Of a stretch of DNA of 64,000 nt, positions 42,749 to 50,953 are shown piece after piece. The notes under the pieces were generated by a model. It was given only the letters and a program-made list of their open reading frames with translations. It did no database searches and was not told the origin of the DNA. The translations under genes and the position numbers were made by a program. Position 1 is the stretch's first letter, and every line of letters starts with the position of its first letter. The stretch covers positions 23,083 through 87,082 of the forward strand of contig SVKJ01000008.1 in NCBI GenBank assembly GCA_015068525.1. Direction: 5' to 3'. The DNA comes from Oscillospiraceae bacterium (lineage in GTDB: Bacteria; Bacillota; Clostridia; UMGS1840; HGM11507).

Positions 42749-42775
42749 AAAAAGCATCAATATTGATGCTTTTTT
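42749..42775 (+). terminator. Rho-independent terminator after divIB
   Basis: AAAAGCATCAATATTGATGCTTTT followed by T residues, splitting the dcw cluster into mraZ-divIB and DUF881-ftsZ parts. Confidence 0.88.
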
Positions 42776-42814
42776 AGTCTTTAAAAATATATAAAAAAGG
42801 AATGTTAACTTTAA

Positions 42815-43543
42815 ATGAAAAACAGAAAAGCACAGTTATCAATAGGCTTTGTGTGTATGATTCTAAGTTTTTTTATAGTTCTTCAGCTTAAAACGGTCAA
42901 AAATAATACTGTAAATACCTATCCTACTCAGATAAGGGTGGAGCAGTCTCAGGAACTTTTAAGGCTTGAAAAAGAAAAAAACGAAGCATTATACAAACAG
43001 GTTATGGAATATAAAGATGAGATTGCGGAATATCAGTCTCAGGTTAATGCTGACGAAATTTTAATAAAAGATTTAAGAAATGCGGAAATTGTAGCGGGTA
43101 TGGTTTCTGTTCAGGGACCGGGACTTATGATAACTTTAAACGATGGTGAGGTTGCCAGTAATATAAATATTGATGAAAATCTTTATGTTGTGCATCAGGA
43201 CGATATTTTAAGAATACTAAACGAACTTCGTTCTGCAGGTGCAGAAGCCTTGTCGGTAAATGATCAGAGAGTTCTTGCAACAAGTGAAATAAGATGTGCA
43301 GGGAATACTGTAAGTATAAACAATACACGTACTGCAGCTCCTTTTGTAATAAAAGCAATAGGTGATCCTGAGCAACTTGAGAGTGGAATAAAAATGCGTG
43401 GAGGAATTTTTGATGATTTATCTCCATGGATTAGTATTGAACTTAAAAAAGTTACTGATGATATTGTAATTCCAGCATACGCCGGAAAAATAGAATTTAA
43501 ACACGCAAAGATTATAACAAATAAAGAAGCAATGGGAAATTAG
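42815..43543 (+). CDS. DUF881 family protein
   Basis: A 242-residue membrane-anchored protein. An N-terminal transmembrane helix (LSIGFVCMILSFFIVLQL) is followed by a coiled coil (QSQELLRLEKEKNEALYKQVMEYKDEIAEYQSQV). A DUF881 domain (VSVQGPGLMITLNDG, LRSAGAEALSVNDQRVLATSEIRCAGNTVSINN, PFVIKAIGDPEQLESGI) comes next. The family is a regular neighbour of ftsZ or divIB in Clostridia and Actinobacteria; its molecular role is unknown. It is followed directly by the DUF1290 gene. Confidence 0.9.
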   Translation: MKNRKAQLSIGFVCMILSFFIVLQLKTVKNNTVNTYPTQIRVEQSQELLRLEKEKNEALYKQVMEYKDEIAEYQSQVNADEILIKDLRNAEIVAGMVSVQGPGLMITLNDGEVASNINIDENLYVVHQDDILRILNELRSAGAEALSVNDQRVLATSEIRCAGNTVSINNTRTAAPFVIKAIGDPEQLESGIKMRGGIFDDLSPWISIELKKVTDDIVIPAYAGKIEFKHAKIITNKEAMGN

Positions 43544-43552
43544 GTGATTTTT

Positions 43553-43951
43553 TTGGCTATTGGAATAATATGTCTTATAATAGGTGGTTTGCTTGGCTTT
43601 TTTATAAACATAAATGTTTCAGCAGAGGCATCTGTTTATATTGCCATTGCAATTTTTGCAGCCTTTGACTCTATAATGGGTGGAATTGTTGCATATCTTA
43701 ACAAAAATTTTGATTTACCTGTCTTTATTTCAGGATTTTTTTCAAATGCTTTGCTCTCAATAGTGCTTATATATCTCGGCACAAAACTGGGTATAGATGT
43801 TTATGTGGCTATTGTAATAGTATTTTCATTAAGAATTTTTCAAAATTTTGCAATTATTCGAAGATTTCTATTGAATAAATTAAAGAAATCTGCTAAAATA
43901 GAAGAAATAAGTGACTTAAAAGAGAATAATATAAATCAGGGAGGACAATAA
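43553..43951 (+). CDS. sbp: Small basic protein, DUF1290 (Sbp)
   Basis: A protein of about 132 residues with four hydrophobic helices and a short charged tail. The sequence AIGIICLIIGGLLGFFININVSAEASVYIAIAIFAAFDSIMGGIVAYLN is characteristic of DUF1290, which in Bacillus (Sbp) precedes the ftsAZ region. I prefer TTG 43553, seven bases behind AGGTGA, over the GTG 43544 that forms part of that ribosome site. Its stop is one base before the ftsZ start. Confidence 0.88.
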   Translation: MAIGIICLIIGGLLGFFININVSAEASVYIAIAIFAAFDSIMGGIVAYLNKNFDLPVFISGFFSNALLSIVLIYLGTKLGIDVYVAIVIVFSLRIFQNFAIIRRFLLNKLKKSAKIEEISDLKENNINQGGQ

Positions 43952-43952
43952 A

Positions 43953-45119
43953 ATGTCAATAAGTATTCCATCTGAAATTGCAGATAATGCAGTTATAAAG
44001 GTAATTGGTGTTGGTGGCGCAGGTAATAATGCGGTCAACAATATGGTACTTAACAATCTTTCAAATGTAGAATTTATTGCACTGAATACGGACAAGCAGG
44101 CTTTGGCTACATCATTAGCCACTCATAAAATACAAATCGGCGAAAAAGTTACCAGAGGTTTAGGCGCAGGCGCTAATCCTGAAATCGGTAAAAAAGCAGC
44201 CGAAGAATCAAGTGATGAAATTGCCCAGATTTTAAAAGGCGCTGATATGGTATTCATAACAGGCGGTATGGGCGGAGGTACCGGTACAGGTGCTGCTCCT
44301 GTCGTTGCAAGTATCGCTAAAGATTTAGGTATCTTAACTGTAGGTGTTGTTACAAGACCTTTTAGTTTTGAAGGTAAAAAAAGAGCAGATGTTGCAAATA
44401 AAGGAACTATGACTTTAAAAGACAGTGTTGATGCATTGATGGTTATCCCTAACGATAAACTTCTTCAGATGGTGGACAAGTCAACTTCTCTTTTAGATTC
44501 ATTTAAAATGGCTGACGATGTTTTAAGACAAGGCGTTCAGGGTATATCTGACGTTATTGTTATCGGTGGTTTAATCAACTGTGACTTTGCCGATGTTAAA
44601 ACAGTTATGAAGAATAACGGTTTTGCTCATATGGGTATAGGTTATGGCTCAGGGGATAACAGAGCAGAAGAAGCAGCAAAAGCAGCTATCGAAAGTCCGC
44701 TTCTTGAAACATCAATTGAAGGTGCTAAAGGCGTCTTGGTTAATATCACAGGTAGTTCTAATCTTAACTTGTTTGATGTCAGCACAATAAATACTATCAT
44801 TCAGGAAAAAATCTCAACTGATGCAGATAATTACATATTCGGTACTGTTACTGACGAATCAATGGGAGACGATATTAAAGTTACTGTTGTTGCAACAGGC
44901 TTTGATTCAGCAGAAGGCGGCGAAGTTATAAGACCGATGAAGAAAATTTCTGAAGATAAAACTGAGTCTGAACCTATAATTGAAGAAGACTTACCTGTTT
45001 TAGAACCGGTTGCTCCTGCAAAACTTTCAGATGAACCTGAAAAAGAACAGATAGATATATTTGATAAAGATATTTTAGATATTCCATCATTTATAGACAG
45101 TATGTCAAAAAACGATTAA
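43953..45119 (+). CDS. ftsZ: Cell division protein FtsZ
   Basis: Tubulin-like GTPase that forms the Z-ring. The 388-residue protein has VIGVGGAGNNAVNNM, the tubulin signature GGMGGGTGTGAAPVVA near residue 107, VVTRPFSFEGKKR, and GIQGISDVIV-type T7 loop residues (GVQGISDVIVIGGLINCDFADVK). An acidic linker and a C-terminal DILDIPSFIDSM peptide probably bind FtsA/SepF-type partners. GGGAGGACAA precedes ATG 43953. No ftsA precedes it. Confidence 0.98.
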   Translation: MSISIPSEIADNAVIKVIGVGGAGNNAVNNMVLNNLSNVEFIALNTDKQALATSLATHKIQIGEKVTRGLGAGANPEIGKKAAEESSDEIAQILKGADMVFITGGMGGGTGTGAAPVVASIAKDLGILTVGVVTRPFSFEGKKRADVANKGTMTLKDSVDALMVIPNDKLLQMVDKSTSLLDSFKMADDVLRQGVQGISDVIVIGGLINCDFADVKTVMKNNGFAHMGIGYGSGDNRAEEAAKAAIESPLLETSIEGAKGVLVNITGSSNLNLFDVSTINTIIQEKISTDADNYIFGTVTDESMGDDIKVTVVATGFDSAEGGEVIRPMKKISEDKTESEPIIEEDLPVLEPVAPAKLSDEPEKEQIDIFDKDILDIPSFIDSMSKND

Positions 45120-45122
45120 TAT

Positions 45123-45146
45123 AAAGCACCTGGAAACAGGTGCTTT
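45123..45146 (+). terminator. Hairpin between ftsZ and tyrS
   Basis: AAAGCACCTG-GAAA-CAGGTGCTTT, a perfect stem with no T run beyond its own, immediately before the tyrS ribosome site. It may act as a partial terminator or block. Confidence 0.6.
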
Positions 45147-45164
45147 AAAAACTAGGAGATTATT

Positions 45165-46385
45165 ATGAATTTATTAGAAGAATTAAAAGCAAGAGGTCTT
45201 ATTGCACAAATGACCCACGAAAAAGAAATAGAGGAACTTTTAAACAATGAGAAAGTTACTTTTTATATAGGATTTGACCCGACAGCCGACTCGCTTCATA
45301 TAGGCCATTTTTTGCAAATGGTTGTTATGGCTCATATGCAAAGAGCAGGTCACAGACCTATTGCGATAATAGGCGGAGGTACTGCTATGGTCGGTGACCC
45401 GTCAGGCAGAACTGATATGCGTCAGATGATGACAAAGGAAACAATAGCACATAATGCTGACTGTTTTAAAAGCCAACTGTCAAAATTAGTTGACTTTTCT
45501 GACGGCAAAGCTCTTATGGTAAATAACGCTGACTGGCTTTTAGATTTAAATTATGTTGAATTCTTAAGAGATATCGGTGTTCATTTTTCAGTTAACAGAA
45601 TGCTTACCGCTGAATGTTTTAAAACAAGACTTGAAAAAGGTCTTTCCTTTATTGAGTTTAACTATATGCTAATGCAAAGTTATGACTTTTTAAAACTTAA
45701 CAGGGACTACGGTTGTAAATTGGAACTTGGCGGCGATGACCAGTGGTCAAATATTATCGGCGGTATTGAACTTATAAGAAGATGTGATGGTAAAGAAGCA
45801 TATGGTATGACATTTACACTTCTTACAACAAGTGAAGGCAAAAAAATGGGTAAAACCCAGAAAGGTGCATTATGGTTAGACCCTAATAAAACAACACCAT
45901 TTGAGTTTTATCAGTATTTCAGAAATGTTAACGATGCCGATGTTATCAACTGTATGAAACTTATTACATTTATTCCTTTAGATGAAATCTATGAGTATGA
46001 AAAATTAGAGGGAAGCGAAATTAACAAAGCAAAAATGAGACTTGCTTTTGAAGTAACCAAAATGGTTCATGGAGAAGAAGAAGCCAAAAAAGCAGAAGCG
46101 GCAGCTCTTAACCTGTTTGCAGGGGGAGGAGCAGCAGAAGTTCCGAGTGTAGAAATCTCAGCCTCTGAAATAGAAAACGGTATAAATATAATGGATATGC
46201 TTGTTATAACAAAACTTGCACCGTCAAAAAGCGAAGCAAGAAGAAATGTTCAACAAGGCGGAGTATCTGTAAGGGAAGAAAAAATTTCTGATATTAATTT
46301 TACCATTACCAAAGATATGTTTGAGAATAATGAACTTATGATAAGACGTGGAAAGAAAGCGTTTATAAAAGTTATTATACATTAG
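45165..46385 (+). CDS. tyrS: Tyrosyl-tRNA synthetase
   Basis: Charges tRNA-Tyr. The 406-residue class I synthetase has the HIGH-equivalent DSLHIGHFLQM, GGGTAMVGDPSGRTDMR, YMLMQSYDFLKL, GGDDQWSNIIGGIELIRR, the KMSKS-equivalent GKKMGKTQKGALWLD and a C-terminal S4-like domain (SKSEARRNVQQGGVSVREEKI). No T-box leader is present in the short gap after ftsZ. TAGGAGATTATT precedes ATG 45165. Confidence 0.97.
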   Translation: MNLLEELKARGLIAQMTHEKEIEELLNNEKVTFYIGFDPTADSLHIGHFLQMVVMAHMQRAGHRPIAIIGGGTAMVGDPSGRTDMRQMMTKETIAHNADCFKSQLSKLVDFSDGKALMVNNADWLLDLNYVEFLRDIGVHFSVNRMLTAECFKTRLEKGLSFIEFNYMLMQSYDFLKLNRDYGCKLELGGDDQWSNIIGGIELIRRCDGKEAYGMTFTLLTTSEGKKMGKTQKGALWLDPNKTTPFEFYQYFRNVNDADVINCMKLITFIPLDEIYEYEKLEGSEINKAKMRLAFEVTKMVHGEEEAKKAEAAALNLFAGGGAAEVPSVEISASEIENGINIMDMLVITKLAPSKSEARRNVQQGGVSVREEKISDINFTITKDMFENNELMIRRGKKAFIKVIIH

Positions 46386-46413
46386 AAAAAAGGGCAGGCT
46401 ATGCCCTTTTTTT
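46386..46413 (+). terminator. Rho-independent terminator after tyrS
   Basis: AAAAAGGGCA-GGCTA-TGCCCTTTTTTT. Confidence 0.9.
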
Positions 46414-46440
46414 AAAATTAATAAGGTGGAGGGGATTAAA

Positions 46441-46806
46441 ATGAGCAAGTTATCAAATGAAGAAATGTTAAATGTACTTATTGTTTTAGTTATAATGATA
46501 ATTGTTGTGCGTCATATTTATCTTAATGTGTCAATTATGTTTGCAATGAGAATAGTTAATAAAAACCCAAATGAAGCCAATGCCCAAAAAGTTTTTAAAC
46601 TACTCAATGCAAAGTTTGGAGTAAAAATCAATAACCATCCGAAAGACTGGGGAGAGTACAGGGATATGTTCTACAAAATTAACGGATCATCCCAGATTCC
46701 AACCGAATTAAAAGAAAAAATTAAAGCAAGACTTATAAAAAAAGGGCTGTATATCAACAATACTAAAATTATAAATAACTATAAAGGGGGAAATAGTAAT
46801 GTTTGA
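46441..46806 (+). CDS. Small membrane protein, tandem paralogue 1
   Basis: A 121-residue protein of unknown function. One or two N-terminal hydrophobic segments (MLNVLIVLVIMIIVVRHIYLNVSIMFAMRIV) precede a cytoplasmic-type domain (NPNEANAQKVFKLLNAKFGVKINNHPKDWGEYRDMFYKIN). The end is KIKARLIKKGLYINNTKIINNYKGG. The last 50 residues clearly resemble those of the next gene, so the pair arose by duplication. GGTGGAGGGG precedes ATG 46441. It overlaps the second copy by eight bases. Confidence 0.7.
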   Translation: MSKLSNEEMLNVLIVLVIMIIVVRHIYLNVSIMFAMRIVNKNPNEANAQKVFKLLNAKFGVKINNHPKDWGEYRDMFYKINGSSQIPTELKEKIKARLIKKGLYINNTKIINNYKGGNSNV

Positions 46807-47188
46807 TAAAATTCCAACATGGATAAAAATAGTATTGGTAATTTGTTTTCCACCGCTTATCGTATTTTACATAATATTGTTGTTATTAAAACCAACATTT
46901 AAATACGCAGCTGATGAAAACAAACTTTTTACAAACCTTGTAAATAATCCAACTAAAGAAAATGCATCAGAGTATATTGAACTTATACACAATAAACCAA
47001 AAGTAACTTTTCTTCCCGATAATAATCCGAGTGCATGGGCTGTTTTAAGGGAAAAATGGCAGATTATAAATCATTCAGATAAAATCCCTACCGAAATGAA
47101 AAAGGAAATCTTTGAATATTTAGTAAGCCGCGGTCTTTATGTAAATAATTCAAAAATTGTGAATAATTATAAAGAGTCAAATGAATAA
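46799..47188 (+). CDS. Small membrane protein, tandem paralogue 2
   Basis: A 129-residue protein with a single strong N-terminal hydrophobic segment (IKIVLVICFPPLIVFYIILLLL), then NKLFTNLVNNPTKENASEYIELIHNKPKVTF. The domain shared with paralogue 1 follows: NNPSAWAVLREKW aligns with NHPKDWGEYRDMF, IPTEMKKEIFEYLVSRGLYVNNSKIVNNYK with IPTELKEKIKARLIKKGLYINNTKIINNYK. ATG 46799 lies inside the end of paralogue 1, behind AAAGGGGG. Function unknown; a membrane-anchored pair acting together is plausible. Confidence 0.7.
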   Translation: MFDKIPTWIKIVLVICFPPLIVFYIILLLLKPTFKYAADENKLFTNLVNNPTKENASEYIELIHNKPKVTFLPDNNPSAWAVLREKWQIINHSDKIPTEMKKEIFEYLVSRGLYVNNSKIVNNYKESNE

Positions 47189-47199
47189 TACGATGTAAT

Positions 47200-47233
47200 A
47201 TAAAAGCAGGATGATTTTTCACCCTGCTTTTAT
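47200..47233. terminator. Bidirectional terminator
   Basis: ATAAAAGCAGGATGA-TTTT-TCACCCTGCTTTTAT, between the paralogue pair and the convergent lysR-type gene. Confidence 0.85.
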
Positions 47234-47239
47234 ACTGTG

Positions 47240-48181
47240 TCAATTAGTATTTTCTTCTATGAATTTTCGCGTTGAATTTTTGATATAATGGTTGCTTTTT
47301 GTATAAAAATATATATTTCTTTTAATTTCTTCATCACTTAATTTATAGTAAATAATATTATTTTGTTCACCTGTTCTTTTCACAAGAGTATCACTTACAA
47401 ATGAAATTCCTAACCCTGAAGTAGAAATATTATGTGCTGTTACTTGCTGGTCAATCTCAAAAACAACTTTTGGAGTAAAACCATGCCGTTTGCATAACAG
47501 CAGAGCCTTTTTACCTGTATCATTTTCCTTTTTTAAGAGAATAAATGGTTCATTTTCAAAAACATCCAAAGATACACACGGGAAATTTTTATTTAAATGT
47601 ACATCATTTTTAATATCATCTATAGAAAGTTTGAATTTCTTAAGCTTCGAATTTATTTTATAATCCTTAGGTACAGCAAGTAATATTGTTTCTGAAATGT
47701 AAAAGTATGAAGTGATATTTTCGTTTGCTATAAAAACATTATCAATAAAAATATCAATTTCTCCGTCCAAAAGCATTGAAATTAAAGAGGTTGTTTTATC
47801 TTCATAGATGGTAAATTCAATACCCGGATAAGTTTTGTTGAATTTCGCAATTATAGGAGGAAGTATATATGAAACAAATAAATTACTGCCTCCGATTTTT
47901 ATATTACCTTTTACAATATTCAAACTGTCGTTTATATAATTTGAGAACTCATTCTCAATTTTTTTAATTTGTAATGCTTTTTCTATGTACTCTTTACCAA
48001 TATCGGTAAGTGTAATTGGTTTTGTCGTACGATTAAAAATAGGCGCTCCTATCTTTAATTCAATACGCCTGATACTTGCGCTGAGTGACGGCTGAGATAC
48101 ATATAAATTTTGAGAAGCCTTGGAAAAACTTTTTTCGTTATATACTTCCAAAACATAGTCTTTATTGCTAAACATATCCAT
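47240..48181 (-). CDS. LysR-family transcriptional regulator
   Basis: A 313-residue LysR-type regulator. The N-terminal winged helix is visible as YVLEVYNEKSFSKASQNLYVSQPSLSASIRRIELKIGAPIFNR, followed by a linker helix and a periplasmic-binding-fold effector domain. It is divergent from the aspartase gene 104 bases away, so it most likely regulates that gene in response to an amino acid or dicarboxylate. ATG 48181 follows AAGGTGGG; another ATG is two codons later. A perfect palindrome, TATAACTTTAAAGTTATA, lies just upstream. Confidence 0.9.
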   Translation of the reverse strand: MDMFSNKDYVLEVYNEKSFSKASQNLYVSQPSLSASIRRIELKIGAPIFNRTTKPITLTDIGKEYIEKALQIKKIENEFSNYINDSLNIVKGNIKIGGSNLFVSYILPPIIAKFNKTYPGIEFTIYEDKTTSLISMLLDGEIDIFIDNVFIANENITSYFYISETILLAVPKDYKINSKLKKFKLSIDDIKNDVHLNKNFPCVSLDVFENEPFILLKKENDTGKKALLLCKRHGFTPKVVFEIDQQVTAHNISTSGLGISFVSDTLVKRTGEQNNIIYYKLSDEEIKRNIYFYTKSNHYIKNSTRKFIEENTN

Positions 48182-48191
48182 TCCCACCTTG

Positions 48192-48257
48192 TATAACTTT
48201 AAAGTTATAATAATCATTATTTAATATATATTAGATTATATCACATAACCATGTTAT
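48192..48257. promoter_or_regulatory. LysR-type operator and aspartase promoter region
   Basis: TATAACTTTAAAGTTATA (48192-48209) is an 18-base perfect palindrome with the T-N11-A form of LysR boxes. A second, shorter dyad, ATAAC-CAT-GTTAT, lies at 48245-48257 and overlaps a TATAAT -10 element (48255-48260) of the aspartase gene. Confidence 0.6.
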
Positions 48258-48284
48258 AATCAAGCAAAAAGGGGGAATAAACAA

Positions 48285-49673
48285 ATGAAAAATATATACA
48301 GAGAGGAAAAAGACTCTATCGGAGTTTTGAATGTTCCTTGTAATGCATATTATGGTATTCATACGCTAAGAGCGAAGGAAAATTTTCAGATAACTGGTAA
48401 AACAGTACATAAAGAATTGATTACTGCACTTGTAGAAATAAAAATGGCAGCCGCCCAGACTAATTTTGAAGCAGGTATTTTAAGTAAAGATATAAAGGAT
48501 GCGTTAATAAAAGCAGGTAATGAAATACTTTCCGGAAGCCTTTGGGATAACTTCCTTGTTGATACAATACAGGGAGGCGCAGGTACTTCAACTAATATGA
48601 ATATAAATGAAGTAATGGCAAACAGGGCTATCGAAATATTAGGCGGAGAAAAAGGTGATTACAAGGTAGTTCATCCCAATGACCATGTTAACTGTGGGCA
48701 ATCCACAAATGATGTATATCCAAGTGCAGGAAGAATTGCAATAATACGAACAATTTTAAAGACTTTGGAGGAGTTAAAACAATTGGAAAGTTCACTTCTT
48801 AATTGCTCTTTAAAATTTAAAAATGTAATAAAAATGGGACGAACTGAAATGCAGGACGCTGTCCCTGTTGGACTGGGAAGAACTTTTGGCGCATACGCAA
48901 AAGCAATCGAAAGAGACATCGTACATTTTTATGATGCAATTAAAATTTTATCAAAAATAAATATGGGAGGAACTGCAATTGGAACTTCCATAAATGCTGA
49001 TAAAAAATATGTTCATAATATAACAAAAAATATTTCTGATATAACCGGTCTGGAATTAACCCGTGCCGAAAATTTAATTGATGCAACACAAAACGCAGAC
49101 GAACTTGTTTTTGTACACGGAATAATAAAAAGCTGTGCAGTCAATTTGTCCAAAATTTCCAATGATTTAAGATTAATGTCATCCGGTCCAAGATGCGGAA
49201 TCGGTGAAATTAATCTACCTCCAAGACAAAACGGTTCCTCTATTATGCCTGGGAAAATTAACCCGGTAATTCCTGAAATGATGAGCCAGATATCGTATAA
49301 AATAATGGGTAACGATACAACAGTAACTGTAGCAGCAGAGGGAGGACAACTTGAACTTAATCCTTTTGAACCAATTATTTTCCATTGTATTTTAGAATCT
49401 CTTGATATTATAAGAAAAGGAATAAATTCTTTAATCATAAATTGTATTAATGGTATAACTGCCAACGAGGAGTACTGCAAAAAAAGTGTTTTAGAAAGTA
49501 TTGGGATAATAACTGCTTTATGCCCTTATATAGGATATACGCAAAGTTCCAATATAGCAAAAGAGGCTCTAAAAGAGAATAAAAATGTATATGATATAAT
49601 AATTGAGAAAAATATAATGTCTTGTGAAAAATTGGATGAAATTTTTGATAAAATAATAAAAGATGCCTTGTAA
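48285..49673 (+). CDS. aspA: Aspartate ammonia-lyase
   Basis: Deaminates aspartate to fumarate, or the reverse; a fumarase/aspartase superfamily member. The 462-residue protein has YYGIHTLRAKENFQITG at the start, QGGAGTSTNMNINEVMANRA, HPNDHVNCGQSTNDVYPSA, GRTEMQDAVPVGLG, GGTAIGTSINA, and the catalytic loop GSSIMPGKINPVIPEMM. GQLELNPFEP lies later. The N-terminal region (IGVLNVPCNAYYGIHTLRA) favours aspartase over class II fumarase, but the substrate is inferred. It is controlled presumably by the divergent LysR protein. AAGGGGGAAT precedes ATG 48285. Confidence 0.88.
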   Translation: MKNIYREEKDSIGVLNVPCNAYYGIHTLRAKENFQITGKTVHKELITALVEIKMAAAQTNFEAGILSKDIKDALIKAGNEILSGSLWDNFLVDTIQGGAGTSTNMNINEVMANRAIEILGGEKGDYKVVHPNDHVNCGQSTNDVYPSAGRIAIIRTILKTLEELKQLESSLLNCSLKFKNVIKMGRTEMQDAVPVGLGRTFGAYAKAIERDIVHFYDAIKILSKINMGGTAIGTSINADKKYVHNITKNISDITGLELTRAENLIDATQNADELVFVHGIIKSCAVNLSKISNDLRLMSSGPRCGIGEINLPPRQNGSSIMPGKINPVIPEMMSQISYKIMGNDTTVTVAAEGGQLELNPFEPIIFHCILESLDIIRKGINSLIINCINGITANEEYCKKSVLESIGIITALCPYIGYTQSSNIAKEALKENKNVYDIIIEKNIMSCEKLDEIFDKIIKDAL

Positions 49674-49704
49674 TTTAGTAGGTTTTATAATCTCCGTATA
49701 CTTA

Positions 49705-49776
49705 AAAAACTGATAAACTTTTACATAACACACACTAAAGAAATGTTAAGTTATGTTAAAGTTTGTCAGTTTTTTT
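49705..49776 (+). terminator. Long terminator after aspA
   Basis: AAAAAACTGATAAACTTTTACATAAC pairs imperfectly with GTTATGTTAAAGTTTGTCAGTTTTTT, followed by T residues. Confidence 0.8.
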
Positions 49777-49810
49777 AAAACTAATATAAAAGTTTGGTAA
49801 TTCTTACTTT

Positions 49811-50941
49811 TTAAGTTAATTTTTCTCCGATGGAAATAGCAACTTTTAATCCGTCAAGCATAGATTCTTTATCCACCCATTCTTCACGTGTATGCATACC
49901 CTCGTATATATTCACGCCTATACATAAAGCGGGGATTCCTTTTGATAGTGGTATGTTGCAATCAGTTGAACTGCTTTTAAAAGTTACTTTCTTATTTATA
50001 ACTTTTTCAATTTCAGGAACAATAAGATTTTTAAGTTTTTCTATCTTTGTTATATCAGTATTTCCGCAAGGTCTGTCACCAACCATTTTAACTTTAATGG
50101 TTACTCCGTCTGATTTTGCGTGTTCAAATATTTTTTCAAACTTTCTTTCCATATTTAAAAGACAATCTGCATCATCAGAACGGTATTCGCATAAAAATTT
50201 TGCATATTGAGATATCGTATTTACTGATGTTCCGCCTGAAAATGTACCGACATTAAATGTGGTTTTCGTTCCTTCTTTTTTGGGAATATCTATTTTATAA
50301 ATATCGTTAATAATCTTAGATGCAATGTTTATTGCATTTGGTTTCCCAAAATCAAGATAGGAATGACCTCCTTCGGTAAACACTTCAACTTCATATCGTT
50401 TGGAACCCACACAGGTATCATTGACAATATCAAGATTACTGTCAAATGTTATAAATTGTTTAATTCGTTCGTTGTAATCGGAAAAAAGTTGTCTGACCCC
50501 TTTAAGATTTCCCAAGCCCTCTTCACAGGAATTACAAACAAAAAGTATTCCTTTTTCAGGTTTTATATTATTGGTTATAAAGTATTTTGCCATTAGGAGA
50601 AGAATAACAACACTTGCAGTATCATCTGCAACTCCCGGAGAGTGAATTCTCATACCATCATCATAACAGGGCATAGGCTCCAAATCGGGAAAAACTGTAT
50701 CTGTATGTGCTGCGAAAACTGTGATCTCATCACTGCTTTCACAGTTTAGGGGGAATATAACATTTAAGGCTTCATCAATATATACTCCCTCTGCATTGAC
50801 ACTTTCTAACCATTTTTTGCAATATTCTGCTCTTTTGTGTTCAAAATGTGAGGGAGCAGGGATATTGCATAAATCTTTTAACATATCAAACATTTCCGTT
50901 TTGTTGTTTAAAATAAACTGTTCAATGTTTTCGTAATTCAT
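49811..50941 (-). CDS. M20-family metallopeptidase
   Basis: A 376-residue zinc aminoacylase or dipeptidase-type hydrolase of clan MH. Metal-binding motifs are visible: AAHTDTVFPD near residue 77, GVADDTASVV near residue 105, NSCEEGLGNLKG (catalytic Glu), and the dimerisation-domain residues TEGGHSYLDFGKPNAI. SSTDCNIPLSKGIPALCIG and MHTREEWVDKESM lie near the C-terminus. The family includes PepT-like tripeptidases and acetylornithine deacetylase-like enzymes; peptidase T-like is my best guess. It is encoded 12 bases after the nuclease gene on the same strand. Confidence 0.87.
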   Translation of the reverse strand: MNYENIEQFILNNKTEMFDMLKDLCNIPAPSHFEHKRAEYCKKWLESVNAEGVYIDEALNVIFPLNCESSDEITVFAAHTDTVFPDLEPMPCYDDGMRIHSPGVADDTASVVILLLMAKYFITNNIKPEKGILFVCNSCEEGLGNLKGVRQLFSDYNERIKQFITFDSNLDIVNDTCVGSKRYEVEVFTEGGHSYLDFGKPNAINIASKIINDIYKIDIPKKEGTKTTFNVGTFSGGTSVNTISQYAKFLCEYRSDDADCLLNMERKFEKIFEHAKSDGVTIKVKMVGDRPCGNTDITKIEKLKNLIVPEIEKVINKKVTFKSSSTDCNIPLSKGIPALCIGVNIYEGMHTREEWVDKESMLDGLKVAISIGEKLT

Positions 50942-50953
50942 AATTTTTCTCCT

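Noticed and set aside
45120..45164. T-box leader for tyrS
   Set aside because: Only 45 bases separate ftsZ and tyrS, too short for a specifier loop and T-box; only a simple hairpin is there.
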